This document shows, piece after piece, positions 33,574 through 40,641 of a stretch of DNA of 64,000 nt. Position 1 is the stretch's first letter; every line of letters begins with the position of its first letter. A program made the position numbers and the translations under genes. The stretch is taken from assembly GCF_036013745.1 (NCBI RefSeq), contig NZ_CP107880.1, positions 1,116,001 through 1,180,000 on the forward strand. Reading direction: 5' to 3'. This DNA comes from Streptomyces sp. NBC_00483. GTDB lineage: Bacteria; Actinomycetota; Actinomycetes; Streptomycetales; Streptomycetaceae. The notes below the pieces were generated by a model that was given only the letters and a program-made list of their open reading frames with translations, was not told the origin of the DNA and did no database searches.

Positions 33574-33975
33574 TCAGGCGGGCAGACGAGTGTCGATGAC
33601 GAAGTTGGTCTCGATGAGCTGGCCGGGGAAGAACAGGTCGGCGACGCCGATGGTGCTGCTGGTGGGGCGGTGGTCGCCGAAGTAGGCCAAGTTGGCGGCC
33701 GCCATCGCGTTGTTGTACTTCGGCAGGTTGACGATGTACTGGGTCTCGGAGACGACCTGATTGCGGGTGGCGCCGTAGTGGGCGAGAACCTTCTCGAAGT
33801 TGGCGAAGACCCGCGCGGTCTGGGCCTCGAAGTCACCCGGGTACAGGAACTTGCCCTCGTCGTCGTGGGAGAGCTGGCCCGAGACGTGGATCGTGTGGTC
33901 GACCTTGATGGCCTGGGCGAAGCCGAACTCGCGCTCGCCCGGGACGCCGTGGCTGTAGGAGTCGATCGCAGTCAT
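33574..33975 (-). CDS. RidA family protein (YjgF/YER057c)
   Basis: 133 residues of the RidA/YjgF fold, trimeric deaminases that hydrolyse reactive enamines and imines. AIKVDHTIHVSGQLSHD, FANFEKVLAHYGA and the C-terminal FFPGQLIETNFVID are characteristic. The usual active-site Arg near residue 105 (R-x-x-V) is not obvious: the equivalent region reads STIGVADLF. It may therefore belong to one of the Rid subfamilies other than archetypal RidA. It is in the same run as an OYE-type reductase and a VOC protein. Confidence 0.85.
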   Translation of the reverse strand: MTAIDSYSHGVPGEREFGFAQAIKVDHTIHVSGQLSHDDEGKFLYPGDFEAQTARVFANFEKVLAHYGATRNQVVSETQYIVNLPKYNNAMAAANLAYFGDHRPTSSTIGVADLFFPGQLIETNFVIDTRLPA

Positions 33976-34016
33976 GGTGGTTGGCCTTCTCTGGTGGTGG
34001 GGGCGGGGCGCGGGGC

Positions 34017-34667
34017 TCAGACGGCGAGGCGGGCGACCGCATCGGCCACGGGGGTGTCGCCGGAGGTCAGCTCGACGATGACGCGGCTCAGGCGCGGCTC
34101 GTGCAGGGCGGCGTCGATGAACGCGGCGACATCGTCGCGGTGCACGTCGCCGTACTCGACGGCCGGGCCGGCCGTGACCCGGCCGCTGCCGGGGGTGTCC
34201 AGCAGGGTCCCCGGACGGACGATCAGCCAGTCGAGATCGGTGCACGTCAGGTACACATCGGCACTCTTCTTGACCTTGATGTAGTGCTCGAACCCCTCAC
34301 CGGCCTCGCCGCCACGCAGCGCGTCGGGGAAAACCGAGACCAGAACGAACCGCGTCGCCCCGGCGAGGGCGGCCGCGTCGGCAGCCTTGCGAAGGCCCTT
34401 GCCGTCGATGAGGGTCGTCTTGTCCGAACCGGTGCCGTGCGCGCCGGCCGAGAAGACCACCGCGTCATGGCCCCGCATCTTCTGCGCGAGGTCGTCGACC
34501 GAGTCGTTGATAAGATCGCCGGCCACCGGCGTCCCGCCGGACTCGCGCACGGTCTCGCCCTGATCGGTCCTGCGGTGCATACCGGTCACCGAGTCGCCGC
34601 GCGCGGCGAGGAGTTGGGTGAGACGGCGGCCGACTCCACCGGCCGCGCCGATCTGGAACACCTTCAT
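34017..34667 (-). CDS. NAD(P)-binding reductase, atypical SDR (NmrA/YwnB-like)
   Basis: 216 residues. The N-terminus MKVFQIGAAGGVGRRLTQLL has the Rossmann GxxGxxG motif; VFSAGAHG, FVLVSVF and LDWLIVRPGTLLD are typical of the small atypical SDRs without a Tyr-Lys pair. Members act as flavin/biliverdin-type reductases or NADPH sensors. The gene lies 41 bases upstream of RidA and 57 bases downstream of the VOC gene, so a shared transcript is likely. Confidence 0.85.
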   Translation of the reverse strand: MKVFQIGAAGGVGRRLTQLLAARGDSVTGMHRRTDQGETVRESGGTPVAGDLINDSVDDLAQKMRGHDAVVFSAGAHGTGSDKTTLIDGKGLRKAADAAALAGATRFVLVSVFPDALRGGEAGEGFEHYIKVKKSADVYLTCTDLDWLIVRPGTLLDTPGSGRVTAGPAVEYGDVHRDDVAAFIDAALHEPRLSRVIVELTSGDTPVADAVARLAV

Positions 34668-34724
34668 GAGTTCGTCCCGGCTTTCGAGTAGTGGTCAGTA
34701 GGGAGGAGGTGCGGTGCTTGCCGG

Positions 34725-35156
34725 TCAGGCGGCGAACACCTGGGAGTCGTCGGCGAACGCCTTGAACTCCAGAGCGTTGCCCGCCGGGTCGAGGAGGAAC
34801 ATCGTGTGCTGCTCGCCCTTCTGCCCCTCGAAGCGGACGTAGGGCTCGATGACGAACTCGGTACCTGCCGTGCGCAGCCGCTCGGCGAGCTCCTGGAAGG
34901 CAGGAATTGCCAGGATCACCCCGAAGTGCGGCACCGGGACATCGTGACCGTCGACCGGGTTGTGTATGCGCTGCGCACGCTCCGGTGCGAGGTGGGTGAC
35001 GAACTGGTGGCCGTACAGATTCCAGTCCACCCAGGTGTCCGCGCTGCGGCCCTGCTCCAGACCCAGCACGTCGCCGTAGAAGCGACGCGCGGCGGACAGG
35101 TCGTCGACCGGCACAGCCAGGTGGAATCGCGGGATCGGGGACTCGAGAACGCTCAT
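34725..35156 (-). CDS. VOC family protein, glyoxalase-like
   Basis: 143 residues. [20 protein letters not shown] opens the first module; the C-terminal strand is [17 protein letters not shown], with Glu as a possible metal ligand together with the first His (FHLAV). A second His is at HFGVIL. This pattern suggests a metal-dependent lyase or dioxygenase of the VOC fold. It is the first gene of the minus-strand run, and its start is 37 bases from a perfect 26-base palindrome that should be the GntR operator. Confidence 0.87.
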   Translation of the reverse strand: MSVLESPIPRFHLAVPVDDLSAARRFYGDVLGLEQGRSADTWVDWNLYGHQFVTHLAPERAQRIHNPVDGHDVPVPHFGVILAIPAFQELAERLRTAGTEFVIEPYVRFEGQKGEQHTMFLLDPAGNALEFKAFADDSQVFAA

Positions 35157-35192
35157 GACGCTGCCTTCCGGGAATGGGTCCAGAGGGTTGAC

Positions 35193-35218
35193 TTGTCTCA
35201 ATGTTAACATTGAGACAA
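35193..35218. promoter_or_regulatory. perfect 26-base palindrome, probable GntR operator O1
   Basis: TTGTCTCAATGTT is followed directly by its exact reverse complement AACATTGAGACAA. It lies between the divergent VOC and GntR starts. The core ATGTTAACAT recurs at 35226-35235. Confidence 0.8.
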
Positions 35219-35225
35219 CAGCAAG

Positions 35226-35235
35226 ATGTTAACAT
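35226..35235. promoter_or_regulatory. second operator core ATGTTAACAT (O2)
   Basis: The 10-base palindromic core of the neighbouring site is repeated with its centre 25 bases away. It lies 33 bases before the GntR start codon, a good place for autorepression. Confidence 0.65.
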
Positions 35236-35267
35236 TCGGACGTAGCTTGAGGAGGTGTGCATCGGAC

Positions 35268-35936
35268 ATGGGTGATCAGGGCAAGGTGTCCCCGGCCCGC
35301 CGCCGCGGCCTGTCGGACGAGGTCGCGGACCGGATCCGCGAGGCCATCTTCAATGGGGTCTACGCCCCCGGCGCACAGCTCCGCGAGGTGGAGCTGTCCA
35401 CCACGATGGACGTCAGCCGCGGTCCCGTACGTGAGGCACTGCGCGTACTGGAACGCGAGGGGCTGGTCCACTGCGCGTGGCATCGCGGGACGACAGTGAC
35501 GACGGTGTCCGCTGAGGATGCCGCCGAGCTCGACAGCCTACGTGGCGCGCTGGAGGACCTGGCTGTCCGCCAAGTGATCACGCGCGCCTCGGACGAGGAC
35601 CTCGCGTCCCTCGCCAAGGCGGCCGAGGTCATGAAGCACGTCACGGACGCCCACGAGATGGTCCGACTGGACATCGCCTTCCACGACGCCGTCTTCGCCG
35701 CCGCCGGCCACCAGCGCCTCGCCGACGCCTGGGACGGCATCCGGTGCCAGGTCCACCTGTTCCTGCTGACCCGGATCAACCTCAGCACCGACGGGTACCT
35801 CGGCTGCATCCCGCGCGAACACCACGGGCTCGTGACCGCGCTCCGCTCCCGCGACACCGAAACGGCGCTCGAACTCTTCGCCGCGCACCGTCGCCACGCC
35901 GTCGCCGTAGTGACCGGGAACGCCGACCCGAACTGA
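35268..35936 (+). CDS. GntR family regulator, FadR subfamily (FCD domain)
   Basis: 222 residues. The winged helix spans about residues 10-75 (GLSDEVADRIREAIFNGVYA, MDVSRGPVREALRVLEREGL), then the all-helical FCD domain, with the metal-binding candidates Asp in RLDIAFHDAVFAAAGH and His in REHHGLVTALRSRD. GAGGAGG lies upstream, about 12 bases before ATG 35268. It is divergent from the VOC gene; two palindromes sit between them. It probably represses itself and the VOC-reductase-RidA-OYE run until a carboxylate-like ligand binds. Confidence 0.9.
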   Translation: MGDQGKVSPARRRGLSDEVADRIREAIFNGVYAPGAQLREVELSTTMDVSRGPVREALRVLEREGLVHCAWHRGTTVTTVSAEDAAELDSLRGALEDLAVRQVITRASDEDLASLAKAAEVMKHVTDAHEMVRLDIAFHDAVFAAAGHQRLADAWDGIRCQVHLFLLTRINLSTDGYLGCIPREHHGLVTALRSRDTETALELFAAHRRHAVAVVTGNADPN

Positions 35937-36031
35937 GGGGCCCGGCCGGCCGCAGCCTGTGGGGCTCGTAAGTCATCGCTGCCGGTGGAGTCGCGGGCCA
36001 CGCCAAGGCTGGTGGTTGAGATGCTGCGGTG

Positions 36032-36360
36032 GTGATCGTCTCGATGCTGTACCAGGTCACCCAGGCGTTGCTATCCATGCCGGGTGCCTGCTGCACCGCA
36101 GCGCGGCCAAGGACGCCCAACTGCTGGTACTGAGGCATGAGAATGCCGTGCTGCGTCGGCAACTTGAGGGCCCGGCCCGTTAGGAGCCGGCGGACCGGGT
36201 CTGGTTGGCCGCGCTGTCGTCGCTGATACCGCGCTACGACTGAAAGCGTGCCCTCCCGGTCACCCCGGGGACGTTGACGGCCTGGCACCACAGGCCGATT
36301 GCGAAGCGGTGGGACTACTCTCACGGGCATCGACGGGGCGCCCCCTCGCCCGTCCGTCAT
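36032..36360 (+). pseudogene. N-terminal remnant of an integrase-core (DDE) transposase, second copy
   Basis: From GTG 36032 the frame reads VIVSMLYQVTQALLS, as in the family. A frameshift near 36085 follows; the next frame reads LLHRSAAKDAQLLVLRHENA and VLRRQLEGPAR, then a stop. After it, EPADRVWLAALSSLIPRYD, a second stop and VTPGTLTAWHHRPIAKRWDY continue the same protein. The catalytic DDE part is missing. The gene is dead: two stops, one frameshift and a truncation. It ends at the stop of the LysR gene. Confidence 0.75.
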
Positions 36361-37286
36361 GCCGTCGGGGAAACAACGCCCGAGATCGCGTTCAGTTTCC
36401 TGGCCCTGCGCACGAACCCTTGATGCAAGTCACGTGCCGCCTGCGCCACCGCGTCGCCCCTCCGGCGCTGCAGCATGAGAAGGACGCACGTCGAGTCGTC
36501 CGCGATCGGCCGGTAGGTGATCCTGCCGAGCCGTTCCAGCGGATCGCCGATCACACTGAAGTCCGGCAGGACCGTCGCACCGAGCCCCTCGGCCACCATC
36601 AGCTTGCCCATCTCGGCGCCGTCGGTGGAGTACGAGAACACCGGGTCCCGGCCTGCCAGGAGCCGGTGCACGAACCGGTGCATGACATAGCCGGAGCGCA
36701 TCGCCACCAGAGGTTCACGGAGCAGCTCCTCCACCGTGATCGCGGGCCGGGCGGCGAGCGGGCTGTCGGGGTGCACGCACACCACCGGTCTGCCGCGCAG
36801 GAGTTGGGACGACTCCAGGCCCGCGGGCACGTCGTCGCCGGCCAGATGGTTGACGAGGCCCAGGTCGAAGCCGCCCTCGGACAGGCCCCGTTGAATCTCC
36901 GGCTGCTGCGTCCCGACCACCTCGACCTGTGTGACCGGATGCGTCGCGCGGAACTCCCGCACCACCGGCACGAGAAGGGGAATGGTCGCCGCGTTCACCG
37001 TACCGACCCGCACCATGCGGCTGATCCGGTGTTGCTCGCCGGCTGCGGCCCGGAGCCGGTCCAGCGCCTCCAGCACGCCTGCGATGTGCGGCAGCAGTTC
37101 CCGGCCCTGTGTGCTCATCGTCGATCCGGAGCGCTTGCGCTCCAGGAGGTCGACTCCCAATTCCCGTTCCAGGTTCCTGACGGTCTCGCTCAACGCGGGC
37201 TGCGACACGCGCAGTTCCTCCGCTGCCCGGCGCAGAGAGCCGAGCCGGGTCACCGCGGCAATGTATTCCAGTTGTTCGGTCCGCAT
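36357..37286 (-). CDS. LysR family regulator, probably of the sulfone operon
   Basis: 309 residues. The helix-turn-helix is in MRTEQLEYIAAVTRLGSLRR and AAEELRVSQPALSETVRNLE; the effector domain follows with IPLLVPVVREFRATHP, GFDLGLVNHL and VAEGLGATVLPDF. The gene is divergent from the leader-peptide/SfnG/SfnB unit, with 137 bases between its start and the leader-peptide start, so it most likely controls that unit, as CysB-like regulators do in sulfur scavenging. Its 3' end abuts a transposase remnant. Confidence 0.87.
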   Translation of the reverse strand: MRTEQLEYIAAVTRLGSLRRAAEELRVSQPALSETVRNLERELGVDLLERKRSGSTMSTQGRELLPHIAGVLEALDRLRAAAGEQHRISRMVRVGTVNAATIPLLVPVVREFRATHPVTQVEVVGTQQPEIQRGLSEGGFDLGLVNHLAGDDVPAGLESSQLLRGRPVVCVHPDSPLAARPAITVEELLREPLVAMRSGYVMHRFVHRLLAGRDPVFSYSTDGAEMGKLMVAEGLGATVLPDFSVIGDPLERLGRITYRPIADDSTCVLLMLQRRRGDAVAQAARDLHQGFVRRARKLNAISGVVSPTA

Positions 37287-37423
37287 GCCAGCAGAATGCG
37301 GATGCCGATCCGGACAGTGCAAGGGTTCCCCTATCACAGGCTCGTGAAATTCAATGGTCCACGATGCGAAACCGGTCTGGTTTCCCTTGACGGTTTTCAG
37401 GACGCCCTGCCAGCATCGAATCC

Positions 37424-37528
37424 ATGAACAAGCAACTGGACCTCACGCGGCGACTCCATGTCGACCTCGCGCGCGTCTCCAGTGCTTCCTGTCGCGCTTG
37501 CGGCCTGGATCGCCAACTCGCGGCCTGA
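37424..37528 (+). CDS. 34-residue leader peptide with Cys-containing VSSASCR motif
   Basis: MNKQLDLTRRLHVDLARVSS is followed by ASCRACGLDRQLAA and TGA. The pattern TRR-HVDL-RV-S-C matches the putative leader peptides found upstream of sulfur-assimilation genes throughout actinobacteria, for which cysteine-dependent attenuation has been shown in mycobacteria. Two Cys codons (TGT and TGC) sit near the middle. The next gene, SfnG, starts 200 bases downstream. When cysteine is scarce the ribosome should slow at those codons and let the downstream genes be expressed. Identification is by sequence pattern and position. Confidence 0.75.
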   Translation: MNKQLDLTRRLHVDLARVSSASCRACGLDRQLAA

Positions 37529-37551
37529 ATCGCTGATCCGCCGCTCTCCCC

Positions 37552-37606
37552 CAGCACCAGCACCAGCACCAGCACCAGCACCAGCACCAGCACCAGCACC
37601 AGCACC
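37552..37606 (+). repeat. hexanucleotide tandem repeat CAGCAC, about nine copies
   Basis: The repeat fills the leader between the small peptide's stop codon and SfnG. As RNA it is C-rich, almost without U and poorly able to fold on itself, which is the character of Rho-loading sites. It may also simply be a slippage repeat. Confidence 0.85.
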
Positions 37607-37728
37607 CGTCATACCGACCGGCGTGCCGTGCTGTCCTCGCACTGCCTGAACTCGACTCCCGCACAAGCCTGTCGAAATCGGCGTGCCTGAAATTCCCAGC
37701 ATTCCGCATTCCGCGACAGGAGTTCCGC

Positions 37729-38826
37729 ATGCCCGCGCCCCTGAAATTCGCCTATTGGGTCCCCAATGTCAGCGGCGGCCTGGTCACCAGCAAAATCGAA
37801 CAGCGCACCGACTGGGGCTACGAATACAACCGGGAACTCGCCGTCCTCGCCGAGAACAACGGCTTCGACTACGCCCTCAGCCAGGTCCGTTACATGGCCA
37901 GCTACGGAGCCGAGTACCAGCACGAGTCCACCAGCTTCAGCCTCGCTCTGCTGCTGGCCACCGAGCGTTTGAAGGTCATCGCCGCGGTGCATCCCGGACT
38001 GTGGCATCCCGGCGTCCTCGCCAAGCTCGGTGCCACGGCGGACCACCTCTCCAAGGGCCGGTTCGCGGTCAACGTCGTCAGCGGCTGGTTCAAGGGCGAG
38101 TTCACCGCCCTGGGCGAGCCCTGGCTCGAGCACGACGAGCGTTACCGCCGCACCGAGGAGTTCATTCGCGCGCTCCGCCAGATCTGGACCGAGGACCACA
38201 CCGAACTCGCGGGCGACTTCTACCGGTTGCGCGACTTCACCCTCAAGCCCAAGCCTCTGAACACTCCCGGGCGGCCTCATCCGGAGATCTTCCAGGGCGG
38301 CAACTCCACGGCTGCGCGCGCCATGGCAGGCCACGTTTCCGACTGGTACTTCTCCAACGGCAAGGACTTCGCCGGGGTCACCGAGCAGATCGACGACGTA
38401 CGCAAGTCCGCCGCCGAAGCGGGCCGCAGCGCACCGAAGTTCGGCCTCAACGGCTTCCTCATCGCCCGTGACACGGAGGCCGAGGCACGCGAGACGCTGC
38501 GCGAGATCGTCGCCAAGGCCGACACCGAGGCCGTCGAAGGCTTCGGTGCCGCCGTCAAGCAGGCCGGCCGGTCCGCCGCCGACGGCAAGGGCATGTGGCA
38601 GGACTCCTCCTTCGAGGACCTGGTGCAGTACAACGACGGCTTCCGCACCGGGCTCATCGGTACACCGGAGCAGATCGCCGAGCGGATCGTCGCCTACAAG
38701 AAACTCGGCGTCGATCTGCTCCTGCTCGGCTTCCTGCACTACCACGAGGAAGTCGAGTACTTCGGCCGCCGGGTCCTGCCCCTGGTGCGCGAACTGGAGT
38801 CCCAACTCCCCTCCTCCGAGGACTAG
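37729..38826 (+). CDS. sfnG: dimethylsulfone monooxygenase SfnG (FMNH2-dependent, LLM class)
   Basis: 365 residues of the luciferase-like flavin monooxygenase class. FAYWVPNVSGGLVTSKIEQR at the start, MASYGAEYQHESTSFSLALL, HPGLWHPGVLAKL, NVVSGWFKGEF and the C-terminal LLLLGFLHYHEEVEYFGRRV match SfnG. That enzyme oxidises dimethylsulfone to methanesulfinate with reduced FMN supplied by a partner reductase. The gene is followed 108 bases later by SfnB and then by a broken FMN reductase. Expression is probably controlled by the leader peptide at 37424 and by the divergent LysR. Confidence 0.9.
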   Translation: MPAPLKFAYWVPNVSGGLVTSKIEQRTDWGYEYNRELAVLAENNGFDYALSQVRYMASYGAEYQHESTSFSLALLLATERLKVIAAVHPGLWHPGVLAKLGATADHLSKGRFAVNVVSGWFKGEFTALGEPWLEHDERYRRTEEFIRALRQIWTEDHTELAGDFYRLRDFTLKPKPLNTPGRPHPEIFQGGNSTAARAMAGHVSDWYFSNGKDFAGVTEQIDDVRKSAAEAGRSAPKFGLNGFLIARDTEAEARETLREIVAKADTEAVEGFGAAVKQAGRSAADGKGMWQDSSFEDLVQYNDGFRTGLIGTPEQIAERIVAYKKLGVDLLLLGFLHYHEEVEYFGRRVLPLVRELESQLPSSED

Positions 38827-38934
38827 TTCACGTCGCGCCCGTTCCGCCCGATCGTCCCGCACACCCTCCGTACTGCCCACCTTCCACGCCACACCGCACC
38901 ACACCGCTCCGCACCGCGAAAGAGGTCACACACC

Positions 38935-40152
38935 ATGAGCACCGTCACGCCCGTCGACTGGCAGACCCGCCCCGCCCCGCAGTCGGCCGAGGACTGGATC
39001 ACCCGCGCCGCCGAGGTCGCCACTGTCCTGGCCACCGACGCCGCCGCCCGCGACCACGCCGGCGCCACTCCGTACGCCGAGGTCCAGCTCCTCAAGGACT
39101 CGGGCCTGGTCACCCTGCTCGGCCCCACCGAGCACGGCGGCGCGGGCCAGGAGTGGCCGACTGCCTACCGGGTGGTCCGCGAGGTGTCCAAGGCCGACGG
39201 TTCCATCGGCCAGCTCCTCGGCTACCACTACCTGTGGAACTGGGCCGCCCGCCTGGTGGGCACCCGCGAGCAGTGGGAGCACGTGGAGGCCGAGGCGGCC
39301 AGGAACCGCTGGTTCTTCGGCGGAGCCGTCAATCCGCGCGACGCGGACGTCGTCGTCACCGAGGACGGCGACGACCTGGTCTTCACCGGTCGAAAGTCCT
39401 TCTCCACCGGCAGCAAGGTGTCGGACGTCACCGTGCTTGAGGGCGTCTTCGAAGGCACCGACCAGCACGTCTTCGCGATCGTGCCCTCCGACAGCGACGG
39501 CCTGACCTTCCACGACGACTGGGACAACATCGGCCAGCGACTCACCGAGAGCGGCGGCGTCACCCTCGATGGCATCCGCACCCCGTGGGCCTCGGCAGCC
39601 GGATACGTCGACAAGAAGTTCCAGCCGCGCATCTACAACACCCTCAACGTTCCCACCATTCAGCTGGTGTTCGTCAGCTTCTACCTCGGCATCGCGGGCG
39701 GTGCGCTGCAGACAGCCGCCACCTACACACGCGAGAAGACCCGCCCCTGGCTGCACGGCGGCCATGAGCACGCGGTCGACGAGCCGTATGTCATCGACAT
39801 CTACGGCGACCTCACCGCGAAGCTGTGGGCGGTCGAGGCACTGGCCGACGCAGTCGCCGCCGAAGGGCAGCGACTGCACGAGGAACCCGACGCGGTCACC
39901 GAGCAGTCCCGTGGCGAATTCGAGGTGCGGGTGGCCGCGGTCAAGGCACGCGCCACCGACGTCGCCCTGGAAGTGTCCAGCCGCATCTTCGAGGTCACCG
40001 GGGCCCGCTCCACCGCCAGCTCCGAAGGTCTCGACCGGTTCTGGCGCAACGTGCGCACCCACACCCTGCACGACCCGGTCGCCTACAAGCGCCGCGAAGT
40101 CGGACGCTGGGTCCTGGGCGGTGAGCTGCCCGAACCGACCTGGTACTCCTGA
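38935..40152 (+). CDS. sfnB: SfnB/DszC-like acyl-CoA dehydrogenase-fold sulfur monooxygenase
   Basis: 405 residues of the acyl-CoA dehydrogenase fold. YAEVQLLKDSGLVTLLGPTE, WFFGGAVNPRD, FTGRKSFSTGSKVSDV and the C-terminal ARSTASSEGLDRFWRNVRTH are typical of the DszC/SfnB group, which use FMNH2 rather than dehydrogenating acyl-CoA. SfnB proteins are linked to use of sulfones and other organosulfur as a sulfur source. GAAAGAGG lies about 10 bases before ATG 38935. A strong hairpin follows the stop codon. The gene symbol is given by similarity and context; the exact substrate is unproven. Confidence 0.85.
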   Translation: MSTVTPVDWQTRPAPQSAEDWITRAAEVATVLATDAAARDHAGATPYAEVQLLKDSGLVTLLGPTEHGGAGQEWPTAYRVVREVSKADGSIGQLLGYHYLWNWAARLVGTREQWEHVEAEAARNRWFFGGAVNPRDADVVVTEDGDDLVFTGRKSFSTGSKVSDVTVLEGVFEGTDQHVFAIVPSDSDGLTFHDDWDNIGQRLTESGGVTLDGIRTPWASAAGYVDKKFQPRIYNTLNVPTIQLVFVSFYLGIAGGALQTAATYTREKTRPWLHGGHEHAVDEPYVIDIYGDLTAKLWAVEALADAVAAEGQRLHEEPDAVTEQSRGEFEVRVAAVKARATDVALEVSSRIFEVTGARSTASSEGLDRFWRNVRTHTLHDPVAYKRREVGRWVLGGELPEPTWYS

Positions 40153-40162
40153 CCGCTCCCCC

Positions 40163-40191
40163 GGGCGCCTCCCATACCACGGGAGGCGCCC
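40163..40191 (+). terminator. hairpin after the sulfone operon
   Basis: GGGCGCCTCCC and GGGAGGCGCCC form a perfect 11-base stem with loop ATACCAC, 10 bases after the SfnB stop. There is no U-run, as is common in Streptomyces terminators. Confidence 0.75.
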
Positions 40192-40211
40192 CGCCATCCG
40201 AAAGGGCGCCC

Positions 40212-40605
40212 CTGGCCACCGTCCTGCCCCTCTCCGGCAGCCCCTCCGCCTCCTCCCCCACCGGAAAACTGCTGCGCCACCTCGATACGCACCTCGCCGC
40301 CCAGGGCCACGAGGTGATCCCACTCGACGTCCGCACCATCCCCGCCGAAGCGCTCCTGGGCGCCGACACGTACTGGCCATCGACTACGCCCTGCGCCCGG
40401 TGCTCAGTTCCATGGGCGCCGGCCACATCGTCCAGGGCTGGTTCACCCTCGACAAGGACCTCACCGCCCACGAGGACGGCACCCTGACCGTCGCGCCGGC
40501 CGCGGGCGAAGCCCTGCCCCAGGTCCTCGACCAGTTCGTCTCGGCCCTCGTCCGTACGCCGCTGCTGGCCGCGGCGGGCTCAGCGACTGAAGTGGCCCCT
40601 TTAGG
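40212..40605 (+). pseudogene. NADPH-dependent FMN reductase (SsuE-like), internally deleted
   Basis: The first half reads ATVLPLSGSPSASSPTGKLL and ends at IPAEALLGADT; the second half, in another frame, reads LAIDYALRPVLSSMGAGHIV then QGWFTLDKDL and LPQVLDQFVSALVRTPLLAA. Between them the flavodoxin-like core that should hold the FMN-binding loop (about 55 codons) is gone, with a frameshift at about 40372. The expected ATG is CTG (40212). The family supplies reduced flavin to SfnG/SfnB-type enzymes, so this was probably the operon's own reductase and is now dead. Confidence 0.75.
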
Positions 40606-40641
40606 GTGCCTTGCCTGGGCCGCCCCGCCTCCTCAATGCCC

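Noticed and set aside
37552..37606. CAGCAC array as a CRISPR or a coding repeat
   Set aside because: The units are only six bases with no spacers, and no gene with a ribosome-binding site covers them.
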